Source: Cyclobacteriaceae bacterium (GTDB taxonomy: Bacteria > Bacteroidota > Bacteroidia > Cytophagales > Cyclobacteriaceae). Taken from it: 46,417 bases of DNA. Position 1 is the stretch's first letter. The number at the start of each line of letters is the position of its first letter. The notes under the pieces were generated by a model. It did no database searches, was not told the origin of the DNA, and saw only the letters and a list, made by a program, of their open reading frames with translations. The translations under genes and the position numbers were made by a program. Location: positions 1 through 46,417 of the forward strand of contig CATQIH010000037.1 of NCBI GenBank assembly GCA_958296015.1, written 5' to 3'. Below, piece after piece: positions 1 through 9,622 of the stretch.

Positions 1-1017
1 ATTCTTCTGATAAGAAATGGCCGTGTTCAGTCCATAAATTTTGGATTTGAGTGCTACCCGGGTCGACTGGTTCTTTCTACCTGAGAGCATCAGTTGGTTT
101 AGCCCCTGTAGGACGCTTTGCACGTCGGAGTTCACATTACTAATCATGGCTTCAACGTTGACCTCTGAATTTACCTGCCATGTGCCAAACCCGTCAACAC
201 CAAAATTTGACATAGAAACATGGGTAAAGCTATTCGTTCTTTCCACATCCGGCTGGTAAAACAGTAAAGAGTCGCTGGAAATATAGCTGTTTTTACCTGC
301 AATGTAATAAGCATCCTGAAATCTGTCTCTCGAGTTATAAAAAGCAGAAATTTTGAATAATCCTTTATTTGCTGCTGCAAAACTGGCATTGGCCTGGTGT
401 GAAAAGACCTGGTGACTACCTCCCTGAAAATTACCGTGTGCTTTCAAATACTTGGTATCCGTCATTTTTGTAACAATATTGATCACCCCGGATAAAGCAT
501 TGCGTCCGTAAAGTGCCGAAGAACCTGTTCTTACCACTTCAATTTGTTTGATGTCAATCATTGCCACCGGCACAGTTTCCCAGAATATGCCTCCCTGATA
601 GGTATCATTAAACGGGATGCCATTGATGGTTAACAGCGCATTGGTATTTTCATAATTAGACAAATCGTTATTGATATTTTCTCCACCGCCAATATGCACA
701 CTAAAGTTTCCGTTGGTTTTTTCTCTCACAAACACCCCAGGCAAGAGCCTCAGTGCCTCGGCGATACTGATGGCACCTGATCGTTTAATTTCTTCGTCGG
801 TAATGATGGAAGATGAAGCAATTGTTTCAAATACATTTTCTGAAGACCGTGCTGCCGACCAGGTTTTACGATCTTCCATGTTCTTGATTTTTAGGGTAAG
901 CACATCGTCTTCAACAGTAAGTTTGTAGGTTTGATGCATGGCAGAGGAATCCACCTGTGCCATGAGCAAGGGTATAAAAAAGATGACCAAACTTAAAGTA
1001 AGAAAAAACCGGTGCAT
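1..1017 (-). CDS. TonB-dependent receptor, N-terminal part (cut by window edge)
   Basis: Outer-membrane active transporter that takes up a ligand using TonB energy; the ligand cannot be told from this part. The frame is open from the ATG at 1017 to base 1, giving 339 residues. It starts with a signal peptide (MHRFFLTLSLVIFFIPLLMAQ) cleaved near residue 20. A plug domain covers about residues 55-185, with LLPGVFVRE, LTINGIPFND and, at about 160-179, EVVRTGSSALYGRNALSGVI, which is the conserved end of the plug, followed by NIVTK. Barrel strands follow. No CarboxypepD_reg-like extension precedes the plug, so it is not a classic SusC. It starts 25 nt after the stop of the FN3 lipoprotein, so the two are very likely co-transcribed. 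No frameshift was seen when all codons were read. The family call is firm. Confidence 0.93.
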   Translation of the reverse strand, partial: MHRFFLTLSLVIFFIPLLMAQVDSSAMHQTYKLTVEDDVLTLKIKNMEDRKTWSAARSSENVFETIASSSIITDEEIKRSGAISIAEALRLLPGVFVREKTNGNFSVHIGGGENINNDLSNYENTNALLTINGIPFNDTYQGGIFWETVPVAMIDIKQIEVVRTGSSALYGRNALSGVINIVTKMTDTKYLKAHGNFQGGSHQVFSHQANASFAAANKGLFKISAFYNSRDRFQDAYYIAGKNSYISSDSLLFYQPDVERTNSFTHVSMSNFGVDGFGTWQVNSEVNVEAMISNVNSDVQSVLQGLNQLMLSGRKNQSTRVALKSKIYGLNTAISYQKN

Positions 1018-1042
1018 GTGGGTGTCAGAGATTAATGGCCTA

Positions 1043-3505
1043 CTAAAAACTACAGTTTTCGTACTCATATATCAAATCCGGAAAGTCTCCGTTACCCAGT
1101 AATCTGACAGGCATACCGTTGCTGTTATATTCATATACATAGGAAAAATTGCGCCATATATTGCTATCAAGATACTGGTAGTAGCTTAAATCGTGCACAG
1201 ACACAAATGGATTATCCGTGCTTTTGGATACATCATACAATAGCATCTGGGCTTCTACCGGAAGCAGATATTCAGCATTGAACCGCTGATTGTAAGAAAG
1301 TTTTTTGATGATTTCACTGTACTCGTTCATCACCTCTACCAGCTGGTTGTTGGCATTATAGACATAAGCTTCCGCACTTTTTAGGGTAAGCTCTGCCTCA
1401 TCAGTAAATTTGTTGAATTCGGAAATACGATTGTTGACATAAACAAACCGCCACCGCTCTATAAATGCGCCAGACTGGTCTGCGACATCTGCCGTCTGCA
1501 CAACACCATTTGTACGGGTGAACTTATAACTCGCCTGCAAACGCATGGTGCCAAGATCATTGTACCTCACAGCAATGGAATCAATATGATTGTTGGCATC
1601 ATAGAAAACAGAAGTTTCCAGGCTTAGCACACCGCCCTGAGTCAGATCGCGCAGCTCGATAACCGATAGCAGACCATTATTATACAGGTAAGCTTCTCTT
1701 CGCAAACCTACATATTCACGGCTGGCAAGTCTACAGTTGCCATTGATCACCTGGGCTACCGTTGCTATGGTAGAATAGTTGGATAGTTTCTGCTGTTTTT
1801 TACCCCTGACACGGTAATAATAGGTTTTATATGGGTCCAGCCCTGTCACCTGCCAGGAATTACCCAATATTTCTTTTCCGTTGTAGCCTGATACTATGTT
1901 CGTGAATGTCTTATTTTCAGCAATATACAGCAGATAGCTGGTAGCTTCATTCACAGTTTCCCAGTGCGCTTCAAACTCAAATGCCTCACGGTTGTTGCTT
2001 TTCAGCGTATCAATAACGGGTGCTGGCAGCGGAAGTGTTACGACACTTTCTGCATTGGAATAATCTGAAAACACCTCGCCTTTTTTGATTCTTACCCGAT
2101 AGAAATAAGTAGTAGATGGCTCCAGGCCAATTACTACGTGTTCTGTTCCCATGAATTCTTTTTGGTAATAACCAGGCAATATATTCTCAAACTTAGCATC
2201 ATAGGCCACATCCAACAGATAACTGTCTGCTACAGCAATTGCCGCCCAGTTAGCTTCAAAACTGTTCATCTGTACATTTTGAGCAGCAGAGACAACAGGA
2301 CTCTCCAGTGAACCGGTAACTACGCTCATGATACCGGAATAACCTGACGTGCTGCCCAATCCCTGTGCTTTTACCCTGTAGTAATAGGTTGTATTTTTTT
2401 CCAATCCAATGATTTGCAGGGTTGTATCTGTGAGTTTCCGTGCATAATAGCCATCTACATAATTCAAAAAATTGCGGGCCCGGCTGACATCAACCGCATA
2501 GCTATCTGCATGGATTGTAGGTTTCCAGTGCGCCACAAAACTACTGATCTGAATATCTTGAGCAGCTAAGTTCTCAGGAATACTCAAAGCTGTCGTGGTG
2601 GCATAGGCTATGTCAGATTTGCCAGATAATGTCACATTATTTTTGGCTTGCACTCTGTAATAATAGTTGGTGTTTGCGTTCAGGTTCTTCACTTCCAGGG
2701 CCAGCCCGTTAACTTCTTTGGCTGTGTACTCAGTCAGCGTAGTGGTCATGAGCGGGTCGTTGCTGACAAAGATTAAGTAAGATGTGGCACCGGTAATGGG
2801 TTGCCAGTTGATTATAAAATTCGTATAGCTGATTGCTGTGCTTTTAGCAAGTATAGGAGCACTCAATTCGCTGGTAGCTGCCAGCATGGTCTGTGAGAGG
2901 TCAGAAACAGTAGTGCCTTTTCTTGACCTTACTTTATAAAAATAGGGTTGGTTTATTTCTAAATTAGTAAGCGTGTACACTGTATCTTTTACTTCTTTTC
3001 CGTTAAAGCCGCTAAGCAATTTTGTGAAGTTTACATCTGTGGCAACATATAGCTGATAGGAAGATACATACTCTACTTTTTTCCATTGTGCCCTGAAACC
3101 AGTAGACGTTACCTCGGCAGGATCCAATACGGCAGGTATGACCAGCCCCTCGGTAATGACTTTAATGCTTTTAGAATAATCTGTCGGCCCGTTGTATTTG
3201 GAAGCTTTGACTCTGTAGTAATAAGTACGGTTGGCTTCCAGGTTACTGATGCTATAAGCAGTGTCTGTAGTGGTCTTCGGAAAATCTCTCAGTAAGGAAT
3301 CAAAAGACGTTAGATGAGATACTTCAAGCGTATAGTCATTGGCACCCAACATTGATTTCCAGTATGCCGTAAACCCAGACGAGCTAATTTCAGAAGCCTC
3401 CAAAGCAAGTGGAACTGGTCTGATAAACTCTTTTTCATCACGCTGACAGGCTATTAAAAGAATAGTCAGTATTGCAGGAAACCACTTGTTTTTTAGATAT
3501 TTCAA
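1043..3505 (-). CDS. Surface lipoprotein with six fibronectin type III domains
   Basis: An 820-residue predicted lipoprotein. The signal peptide ends in LLIAC with C20 as the lipidated cysteine. The acidic, charged stretch right after it (QRDEKE) resembles the lipoprotein export signal that sends Bacteroidota lipoproteins to the cell surface. Six repeats of about 90-95 residues follow (about 30-590). Each has a Trp strand (for example FTAYWKS, FRAQWKK, FEANWAA) and a late TYYYRVKA or TYFYRVR strand, which is the FN3 signature. The last 230 residues are different, with Tyr/Asn-rich strands such as YVYNANNQL and YVYEYNSNG that recall YD/RHS-type beta repeats, and end in YEYENCSF. It precedes the TonB receptor gene, so it may be its surface-exposed ligand-binding partner; that role is inferred from gene order only. 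Confidence 0.85.
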   Translation of the reverse strand: MKYLKNKWFPAILTILLIACQRDEKEFIRPVPLALEASEISSSGFTAYWKSMLGANDYTLEVSHLTSFDSLLRDFPKTTTDTAYSISNLEANRTYYYRVKASKYNGPTDYSKSIKVITEGLVIPAVLDPAEVTSTGFRAQWKKVEYVSSYQLYVATDVNFTKLLSGFNGKEVKDTVYTLTNLEINQPYFYKVRSRKGTTVSDLSQTMLAATSELSAPILAKSTAISYTNFIINWQPITGATSYLIFVSNDPLMTTTLTEYTAKEVNGLALEVKNLNANTNYYYRVQAKNNVTLSGKSDIAYATTTALSIPENLAAQDIQISSFVAHWKPTIHADSYAVDVSRARNFLNYVDGYYARKLTDTTLQIIGLEKNTTYYYRVKAQGLGSTSGYSGIMSVVTGSLESPVVSAAQNVQMNSFEANWAAIAVADSYLLDVAYDAKFENILPGYYQKEFMGTEHVVIGLEPSTTYFYRVRIKKGEVFSDYSNAESVVTLPLPAPVIDTLKSNNREAFEFEAHWETVNEATSYLLYIAENKTFTNIVSGYNGKEILGNSWQVTGLDPYKTYYYRVRGKKQQKLSNYSTIATVAQVINGNCRLASREYVGLRREAYLYNNGLLSVIELRDLTQGGVLSLETSVFYDANNHIDSIAVRYNDLGTMRLQASYKFTRTNGVVQTADVADQSGAFIERWRFVYVNNRISEFNKFTDEAELTLKSAEAYVYNANNQLVEVMNEYSEIIKKLSYNQRFNAEYLLPVEAQMLLYDVSKSTDNPFVSVHDLSYYQYLDSNIWRNFSYVYEYNSNGMPVRLLGNGDFPDLIYEYENCSF

Positions 3506-3984
3506 TTTACAGCAGATATTTTTTATCCCATAAATATATATTATTAAAATACGCTATTTGGCAATACGACGAGTTCTGGCGTTTGGGTAGATGTAATAAT
3601 TTGGAGAAAGACCGATAAAAGCTATCCCTGACATAACTTATAGGTGTTTTAAAAACGTAGGGTATTGAAGCACACATCGGTATAAAAAATATTAATTTTC
3701 ATAAAATACAAATTTATATACTGCTCAATAGCAAAATTCAAAATATTACCAATATTAGCTCTCACTTCCCCTGGTATCCAACAAAATAATGTCCTTTGTA
3801 ATTTTTAAGGAAGGATTGTATGCCTCTACTGGCAGACTACTTTAAAAACCAGCAATAAATAGGCATAAATAGCACAATTGTGATTTTTATAATTATTTAT
3901 ATATAATATTTAATTTTATTTATATGATATGAGTTTATTTTTCCCTATTTTTGGCATTAGTTCTATTAAGTATCACAAAATGAT
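3506..3984. other. A+T-rich divergent intergenic region
   Basis: This 479-nt spacer lies between two divergent genes and carries no coding frame I can support. It is very A+T-rich, most strongly at 3880-3930. It holds candidate -7 elements for both sides: TAAATTTG on the minus strand at 3709-3716 (upstream of the FN3 lipoprotein) and TATTTTTG on the plus strand at 3946-3953. Confidence 0.6.
3946..3953 (+). promoter_or_regulatory. Candidate Bacteroidota -7 element for the histidine kinase
   Basis: TATTTTTG fits TAnnTTTG exactly and lies 31 nt before the kinase ATG. No good TTG was found at the -33 spacing, so this is only a partial promoter match. Confidence 0.45.
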
Positions 3985-5082
3985 ATGGAGACAATTACAA
4001 AAAGCCAAATGAGTACGAACAGGTTTTCTTTTACTTATAAGGACGACGCAAATGTCTTGCTGGAGGATATAAGTGATATGTGTATTGTTGTAGACAATAC
4101 GTTTCATATCAGATACACCAACCAGAAGACAAGTCAGGTCACAAAACAGAAAAGAGAAAACCTGACCGGACAACACCTGCAAAAGCTATTTCCAAAAAAG
4201 CAGGCTGCCTTTCTGTCATCGCTTATAGATAAGCTGTACTTTACAGATAAAGTGTACAATATAGCGACGTTTTTTAAAGTAATCGGGCAGAAGAGTATTC
4301 CTGTGTCTATGTCTGTTTCTCCATTCACAGACAAAGACAGACGGGTGGGCTTCTTCATTATTGCCAGAGATACAATAGAAATTGATAACATCAACAATAG
4401 CTTACAGGAGAAAAACAAAGAAGTAGAAACCTTTGTGTACCGCGTATCCCATGACCTGAAAGGTCCGCTGGCATCTGTAAGGGGTTTGCTGGAGCTAGTG
4501 GAAAGAGAAGGGGATGACCTCAACGTGTTGAAGCACTATATGCAGCTTATCAAAAAGAGTACGCAAAAATTAGAGACTACCCTCAACGGTTTGCTGGAGA
4601 TCGGCCTGTCTGGTAACAGAAAAACCAGCCAGAATACATTTCCTGTCAGAGAATGCATAGACGATGTACTCAGGAGTTTTGAAGGATATCCGGGCATCAA
4701 AGATGTGATCATGCTGGTATCTGTGAACCAAGACCTTCAGATTCATACGGAAGAGAAAACCTTCAGATCAATCCTGCAAAACCTTATAGAGAACAGCATT
4801 AAATACAGAAAAATAAAAGCAGATGATTCTGTAGTTAAAATATCTGCCAGAATATATAAGGAAGGCATCAAAGTAAAAGTAAAAGACAACGGTCAGGGCA
4901 TGGACAAAGACATCCTACACAAAGCCTTTGATATGTTTTTTAGAGGAAACCACAGCGCAGAAGGTTCAGGACTGGGGCTTTTCATTGTAAAGTCGAATGT
5001 ACAAAGACTTGGAGGGGAGCTAAAAGTGAATAGCAGAGTAGCGCATGGCACAGAGACATGTATATACCTGCCTGATCGGTAG
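3985..5082 (+). CDS. Soluble PAS-domain sensor histidine kinase
   Basis: A 365-residue sensor kinase that would autophosphorylate on His and pass the phosphate to a receiver protein. Residues 22-130 form a PAS-like sensor domain (DMCIVVDNTF through GFFIIARDT). A short coiled segment links it to the HisKA dimerisation helix with the H-box VSHDLKGPLASV (H156). The HATPase_c domain has the N-box NLIENSIKY (about 266-274), the G1 box DNGQGMD (301-307), FDMFFRG (315-321) and the G2 box GSGLGLFIVK (327-336). No signal peptide or membrane segment is visible, so it should be cytoplasmic. It faces the exopolysaccharide operon tail-to-tail, with a shared terminator. The lone receiver protein at 10657-11058 is a possible partner, by location only. 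Confidence 0.93.
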   Translation: METITKSQMSTNRFSFTYKDDANVLLEDISDMCIVVDNTFHIRYTNQKTSQVTKQKRENLTGQHLQKLFPKKQAAFLSSLIDKLYFTDKVYNIATFFKVIGQKSIPVSMSVSPFTDKDRRVGFFIIARDTIEIDNINNSLQEKNKEVETFVYRVSHDLKGPLASVRGLLELVEREGDDLNVLKHYMQLIKKSTQKLETTLNGLLEIGLSGNRKTSQNTFPVRECIDDVLRSFEGYPGIKDVIMLVSVNQDLQIHTEEKTFRSILQNLIENSIKYRKIKADDSVVKISARIYKEGIKVKVKDNGQGMDKDILHKAFDMFFRGNHSAEGSGLGLFIVKSNVQRLGGELKVNSRVAHGTETCIYLPDR

Positions 5083-5144
5083 CCACATCATAACAAAAGT
5101 AAGTTGACAGCATTGTCTTTATCGGAATGCTATCAAGCAATTAT

Positions 5145-5175
5145 AAAATGCCCCGGACAGCACCGGGGCATTTTT
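5145..5175. terminator. Bidirectional rho-independent terminator
   Basis: A 12-bp stem (AAAATGCCCCGG paired with CCGGGGCATTTT) with the 6-nt loop ACAGCA. It has a T-run on the plus side and an A-run that becomes U on the minus side. It sits between the convergent histidine kinase and glycosyltransferase genes and can serve both. Confidence 0.9.
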
Positions 5176-5201
5176 GTCAATTTGTAGGGTATAGCAGAAG
5201 A

Positions 5202-6374
5202 CTATGCAAGGAAAAATAGTTCCTGTTTATCTGTTGTTTTCAGCATAACTTGTTCATAAGTATCAAGCACTTGTTCGGCTGCTCTTTTCCAGGAGAAATA
5301 AGAGGCTCTTTGGATACCTTTCTCCATCATTTCCGCCTGTAGCGCACGATCATTTTGTACGCTTGAGATCGCTTCCGCGATTTTCAGGGGCTTGGCGGGG
5401 TCAATCAAATAAGCAGCACCACCGGCTACTTCCGGCATGGATGAAGTATTGGAAGTAATGACAGGTACTCCACAGGCCATTGCCTCTAAGATAGGCATAC
5501 CGAAACTTTCTCTGAAGGAAGGATAAAGAAACAATGAAGCCAGATTGTAAACGTAAGGCAACTCATCAAAAGCTATATGATCCAATACCAGGATGCTCTT
5601 TTTGAGTTTCTGCTCATGACCATTCGCCCACTGTTTGAGCTTACCATATATATACGCTGGCTTGCAATCGGTAATCACAAGAGGCAAGGGATTTTCCTGC
5701 TGATGAAAGTAGGTACAATAAGCTTCCACCACGCCATCGGTATTCTTCTTGGGAGCTGTATTGCCAAAAAACAGGATATAATCTTGCGGCAGACTGTATT
5801 TTTCAGCCGTTTTTTGCAACGCCATTGTATCGTCTATCAAGCTGAAATTACTGTTAATAGCATTGTAAACCACCTTGATTCTGTTATCATCAATAGCAAG
5901 GTAATCTGCGATACGCTTTTTCTCGTATTCAGATACTGTCAGAATTTGTTCACATTTATCCACTATTTTGGGCACCACCCACCGGCGGTAAATATTGCCC
6001 AGATTTTGATAAGCAGTACCCGCAAAGCTCACCTTTTCCAGGTAGATAACATCATGTAGTGTCAACACCATTGGCGACTGATACATGACCGGGGCAGTGT
6101 TGCTGGTACAGTGTAGCAAATCTATTTTTGCTTTACCGGCAAGCTTTGGCAGATAAAACTGTTCCCAATAAGGATAATGAAACGCAGGCGTTTTGATGAT
6201 CTCAAAATTCTCTGTGGCCTGGATACAATCCACATCTTCATCATCTTTGACAAATACCACGTACTCATTTTTATGGTCAATCTGCTGTAGATGCCTGATC
6301 AATTCTAAAGTAACGACTTCCATGCCGTGTTTTTTACGTCTCAGAAGTCGTTGTGCCTCAATGCCAATTCTCAT
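5202..6374 (-). CDS. GT4-family glycosyltransferase
   Basis: A 390-residue retaining glycosyltransferase with a GT-B fold. It probably adds a sugar from a nucleotide donor to the growing exopolysaccharide repeat unit on the inner membrane. The N-terminal acceptor domain has GMEVVTLELIRHL in place of the usual glycine-rich loop, then LLHCTSN and LTLHDVIYLE. The C-terminal donor domain has NTAPKKN (about 205-211) and the E-x7-E motif in RESFGMPILEAMACGVPVI (E289, E297), typical of GT4. Donor and acceptor sugars cannot be read from sequence. It is the last gene of the minus-strand operon, 49 nt after the epimerase, and ends at the shared terminator. Confidence 0.9.
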   Translation of the reverse strand: MRIGIEAQRLLRRKKHGMEVVTLELIRHLQQIDHKNEYVVFVKDDEDVDCIQATENFEIIKTPAFHYPYWEQFYLPKLAGKAKIDLLHCTSNTAPVMYQSPMVLTLHDVIYLEKVSFAGTAYQNLGNIYRRWVVPKIVDKCEQILTVSEYEKKRIADYLAIDDNRIKVVYNAINSNFSLIDDTMALQKTAEKYSLPQDYILFFGNTAPKKNTDGVVEAYCTYFHQQENPLPLVITDCKPAYIYGKLKQWANGHEQKLKKSILVLDHIAFDELPYVYNLASLFLYPSFRESFGMPILEAMACGVPVITSNTSSMPEVAGGAAYLIDPAKPLKIAEAISSVQNDRALQAEMMEKGIQRASYFSWKRAAEQVLDTYEQVMLKTTDKQELFFLA

Positions 6375-6423
6375 ATAAAGTAGATTTATAAATCCATAAA
6401 CAATAACCTTGCAAATAGTAATA

Positions 6424-7443
6424 TTATAAAGCTGCTACTTTAACGACCTTTTTAGGGTTCCAACCCTCCGGCAGATTTTCATAGATTTCAATGTCTTCGA
6501 ATTCTTTGCTTTTGCGTGCCCCTACTTGTTTGGCCCAGGCAGCCATACGACCTATACCTTCATGTAAACTTACCGTACTCTTAATGTTGAACACTTTATG
6601 CGCTTTGCTATGATCTGAATACGCATGTAGCACTTCTTTTCTGGCTTTAAGATACTGAATGTCAGGAGTTACGCCAAAATGATGCGACACCACCTCTGCC
6701 AGCTCATTGACGGTATAAGGCTTATCAGCCCCGATGTTGAATACCTGGTTATAAGCAGCCTCCATGTTGATGCTACGGCTGATGGGAATAGCCACATCAT
6801 CAATATAGCTGAAGGCCCTGGTTTGTGTGCCATCGCCAAAAATAGTCTGAGGAAACCCCTGCATGATCTGGTTCATGAATATTCCGATAACGTTGCGGTA
6901 TTTGTCGCCAATATTCTGGTTTTCCCCATATACATTGTGGGGGCGGAAGATCACATAATTCAGTCCGAACATTTCATGTGCAGCTTTCAGGTCCATTTCT
7001 ACAGCATATTTGGCAATACCATAAGAATCTTCAGGCAGAGGCACCATATTTTCTATCATAGGTACCTGACCGGGACCATACACAGCAATAGAAGAAGTAA
7101 ATACAAAACACTTCACCTTATGTTTCACCGACTCGTTGATCAGGTTGACGCTTCCGATCAGGTTATTGTTGTAGTTGAAGCGTCGAATAAAGTGTGATAA
7201 TCCTTCGGCAGCATAAGCAGCCAGATGATATACATAATCAAACTTATATTGCTCAAACAATGCAGTAACCAAGGCTACATCTGTGATAGAACCTTTCACA
7301 AAGGTAGCCCCTTCAGGAATATAGTCCTCAAATCCACCGCTCAGGTCATCTAATACGATTACCTGATGTCCCATATTCATACAATGTTTCACTACATGTG
7401 ATCCGATAAATCCGGCACCACCTGTTACTAAAGAAGTCATCAT
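6424..7443 (-). CDS. NAD-dependent nucleotide-sugar epimerase/dehydratase
   Basis: A 339-residue extended short-chain dehydrogenase of the UDP-glucose 4-epimerase type. It would epimerise or otherwise modify a nucleotide sugar that feeds the surrounding glycosyltransferases. The NAD-binding loop is GGAGFIG (8-14). The catalytic residues are the TSS of FVFTSSIAVYG (S117/S118) and Y141-xxx-K145 in DSYGIAKYA. FRPHNVYGENQNIGDKYRN is the substrate-binding segment usual for GalE/WbpP-like enzymes. The start was taken at the first of two Met codons; the second would remove one residue. The precise reaction is not determined. It lies 44 nt after the GT2 gene, within the operon. Confidence 0.88.
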   Translation of the reverse strand: MMTSLVTGGAGFIGSHVVKHCMNMGHQVIVLDDLSGGFEDYIPEGATFVKGSITDVALVTALFEQYKFDYVYHLAAYAAEGLSHFIRRFNYNNNLIGSVNLINESVKHKVKCFVFTSSIAVYGPGQVPMIENMVPLPEDSYGIAKYAVEMDLKAAHEMFGLNYVIFRPHNVYGENQNIGDKYRNVIGIFMNQIMQGFPQTIFGDGTQTRAFSYIDDVAIPISRSINMEAAYNQVFNIGADKPYTVNELAEVVSHHFGVTPDIQYLKARKEVLHAYSDHSKAHKVFNIKSTVSLHEGIGRMAAWAKQVGARKSKEFEDIEIYENLPEGWNPKKVVKVAAL

Positions 7444-7487
7444 AATTTTCGATTTAATAATATTGATGGAAAAATTACACTCAACGG

Positions 7488-8420
7488 TTACACCAGCCGA
7501 AGGGATTTGTTCAATCTGGTAGCCATATCTTTAGGATCATTTGTGTAGTGTAAATGCCATGCCAACGCCTTTCTAAAAGCGCGAAGGTGTTCAAACTGGC
7601 CTTTCAGTAAATATTTCAGCAAGGTTTTAGGTATGGTGAAAAGACAAAGAAACAGCGTAAATACCATCATCTGCAAAGGCGTAGAATGACGTCTCATAAA
7701 CAAGATTCTGTTTCTATTGTGATAATAAGCTTTGATAGCACTTTCTTTACCCATCGTCATAGATTCTTTGTGGTACAGGGAAGCTTCTGCCTGGTAATAT
7801 ATCTTATACCCGGCTTTGGTTACCTGGGAAGACCAATCCAGTTCTTCATAATAAATAAAAAATATATCCGGGAACATACCGACTTGCTCAATCACTTCCC
7901 GGCTTACCATCATGGCAGCACCGTGGGCATAGTGTGTAAAGCCCGATCTGTCATGCTGACCATGATCTTCTTCCTTATTGCCAATCCCTCGATTTCTGCC
8001 GGTAAAAGGATTGACTGCCGAAAAACCTGCATATTGGATGGTGTTGGGTTGCTGATAAAAATAGATTTTAGGACTCACCATGCCTATTTTCTGATCTTGC
8101 TGAAATGGTGCCAGTAGTTTTTCAAAGATACCAGGTGTTACCTCTGTATCGTTGTTTACAATAAATATATATGCTCCTTGTGATGCTTCGATACCCAGGT
8201 TATTGCCCCCGGTAAAACCCAGGTTTTTGTCGCTACGTATTAAACGAACTTCAAGATAAGTGCTCATGATCATGTCGGTAGGATCTTCTTTTGAGGCATT
8301 ATCCACTACAATCACTTCCAGGTTTTTGTATGTCACCCCTTTCAGCGACTTTAGAAATTCACAGGTCACGGCTGTCTGGTTGTAGTTTAGTGCAATAACG
8401 GATACTAGAGGATTTTTCAT
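7488..8420 (-). CDS. GT2-family glycosyltransferase (rhamnosyltransferase-like)
   Basis: A 310-residue inverting GT-A glycosyltransferase resembling WbbL-type rhamnosyltransferases. The nucleotide-binding part has VSVIALNYNQ (6-15), VVDNAS (38-43) and the metal-binding region VNNDTEV (about 88-94, NND in place of DxD). The acceptor part has FFIYYEELDWSSQVTKAGYKI, where the paired acidic residues supply the likely base. A hydrophobic stretch near residues 250-275 probably sits in or on the inner membrane. It is in the exopolysaccharide operon, 18 nt after the preceding GT2 gene. Sugar specificity is not visible. Confidence 0.88.
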   Translation of the reverse strand: MKNPLVSVIALNYNQTAVTCEFLKSLKGVTYKNLEVIVVDNASKEDPTDMIMSTYLEVRLIRSDKNLGFTGGNNLGIEASQGAYIFIVNNDTEVTPGIFEKLLAPFQQDQKIGMVSPKIYFYQQPNTIQYAGFSAVNPFTGRNRGIGNKEEDHGQHDRSGFTHYAHGAAMMVSREVIEQVGMFPDIFFIYYEELDWSSQVTKAGYKIYYQAEASLYHKESMTMGKESAIKAYYHNRNRILFMRRHSTPLQMMVFTLFLCLFTIPKTLLKYLLKGQFEHLRAFRKALAWHLHYTNDPKDMATRLNKSLRLV

Positions 8421-8438
8421 AATACAGATAGTTAAAGC

Positions 8439-9596
8439 CTATGAAGTATGAGGAGTGTGAATAAATTCTTTGTTTGCGCCTCTGATTTTAAGAAAAGAAC
8501 GGAACATCACTAAAAACGCTTTAGGTACGCTTAGCATTGCAACAAAAAACGCCTTGTTATAGAATTGCAGCGGCACAGCAAGCAGCATCGCTATGACATT
8601 AATTCCTAACAATGCCAGCCAGTAATAAAACGGAATATAAACAAATCCTGAAAACGCCAGTGCAAGGATGGTGAATATGCCTAAAATTCCTAATATCATC
8701 ACCCTGGGCAGAAATATGTTGTTGAGAATAGTCATATTGAAGAGGTCCATATTGCCGGCAACTAAAGCTTTCATTCCTTTTTTAAAGAACTTACGAATGT
8801 AGGTAAACTGACTGGATAACCACCTTTTTCTCTGATGCCCAAATACTTCTGCTTTGCTCACCTTTTCATCCTGCACCACAGCACCTTCCAGGTAGTCGAT
8901 CCGGTAGCCTCTTTCAACAATTCTAACCTGCATTTCCCGGTCAAACCCTCCTACTGCTTCCATCTCCGTCAGTGTATATCTTAACAAATGGAAAGGGAAA
9001 GACATGCCCGAGCCAATAAAAGGAGAAGAAAGTCCTAATGCCTGTGCTCCTTTGCGGAATATATGGTTGTTGACGATCTCGCTGAATGCATCCAGTATGG
9101 CAAAGGAAGAATCCAGGTTCTTGGCCACCCTGCGAGCCTGCACTACACGGGCACCAATATTATAGGCATGGTTGATCTTTTGCAAGAAATGATCTTCCAT
9201 GATATTGTCTGCATCCAGTATGAGTGCCATATCATAATCATGAGGGATCTGCTCCATAGCAGCTCGTAGGGCCTTCACTTTGGTACTTTTTTCAAAGCTC
9301 ACTTCCACCAGCCGGACAGGCAGTGCTTTAAGTGCAGCTATTGTTGAAGGCTGCAACGAGTCGGCTATGATGATCACATCAAAAGCAGCCTGATCATACT
9401 GTTGCTTCAAGGCTTTCCTTGCTACTGATACAATCACACCATCTTCTTTGTAGGCAGGAATCAGCACAGCAATGTTGTTTGTGCGGTGCCCTTCTGAGAA
9501 GGTATTTGTTCGATAAAATTTACCTGATACAGCCAGCGTAAGTGCATACAAAGAGGCGGCTGAAAAGTAAGATCCTATAGCAACTTCTAAAATCAT
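8439..9596 (-). CDS. Membrane GT2 glycosyltransferase, processive-synthase-like
   Basis: A 385-residue membrane glycosyltransferase. A hydrophobic N-terminus (1-25) is followed by the GT-A domain with IPAYKEDGVI (46-55), the substrate/metal motif LDADNIMEDHF (DAD at 128-130) and GHQRKRWLSSQ (QRKRW, 255-259). The last corresponds to the Q/RxxRW motif of cellulose and hyaluronan synthase-like enzymes. Two or three hydrophobic segments follow (about 290-360). The usual acidic TED before QxxRW is replaced by FDREMQVRIVE, so the catalytic acid is not certain. It could polymerise one sugar or add a single residue. It begins 26 nt after the sugar transferase gene. Confidence 0.85.
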   Translation of the reverse strand: MILEVAIGSYFSAASLYALTLAVSGKFYRTNTFSEGHRTNNIAVLIPAYKEDGVIVSVARKALKQQYDQAAFDVIIIADSLQPSTIAALKALPVRLVEVSFEKSTKVKALRAAMEQIPHDYDMALILDADNIMEDHFLQKINHAYNIGARVVQARRVAKNLDSSFAILDAFSEIVNNHIFRKGAQALGLSSPFIGSGMSFPFHLLRYTLTEMEAVGGFDREMQVRIVERGYRIDYLEGAVVQDEKVSKAEVFGHQRKRWLSSQFTYIRKFFKKGMKALVAGNMDLFNMTILNNIFLPRVMILGILGIFTILALAFSGFVYIPFYYWLALLGINVIAMLLAVPLQFYNKAFFVAMLSVPKAFLVMFRSFLKIRGANKEFIHTPHTS

Positions 9597-9622
9597 AGAA
9601 AAACAGTTTAATATAAACTCAA

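Noticed and set aside
6679-7197. 172-codon plus-strand frame
   Set aside because: Antisense shadow of the epimerase gene.
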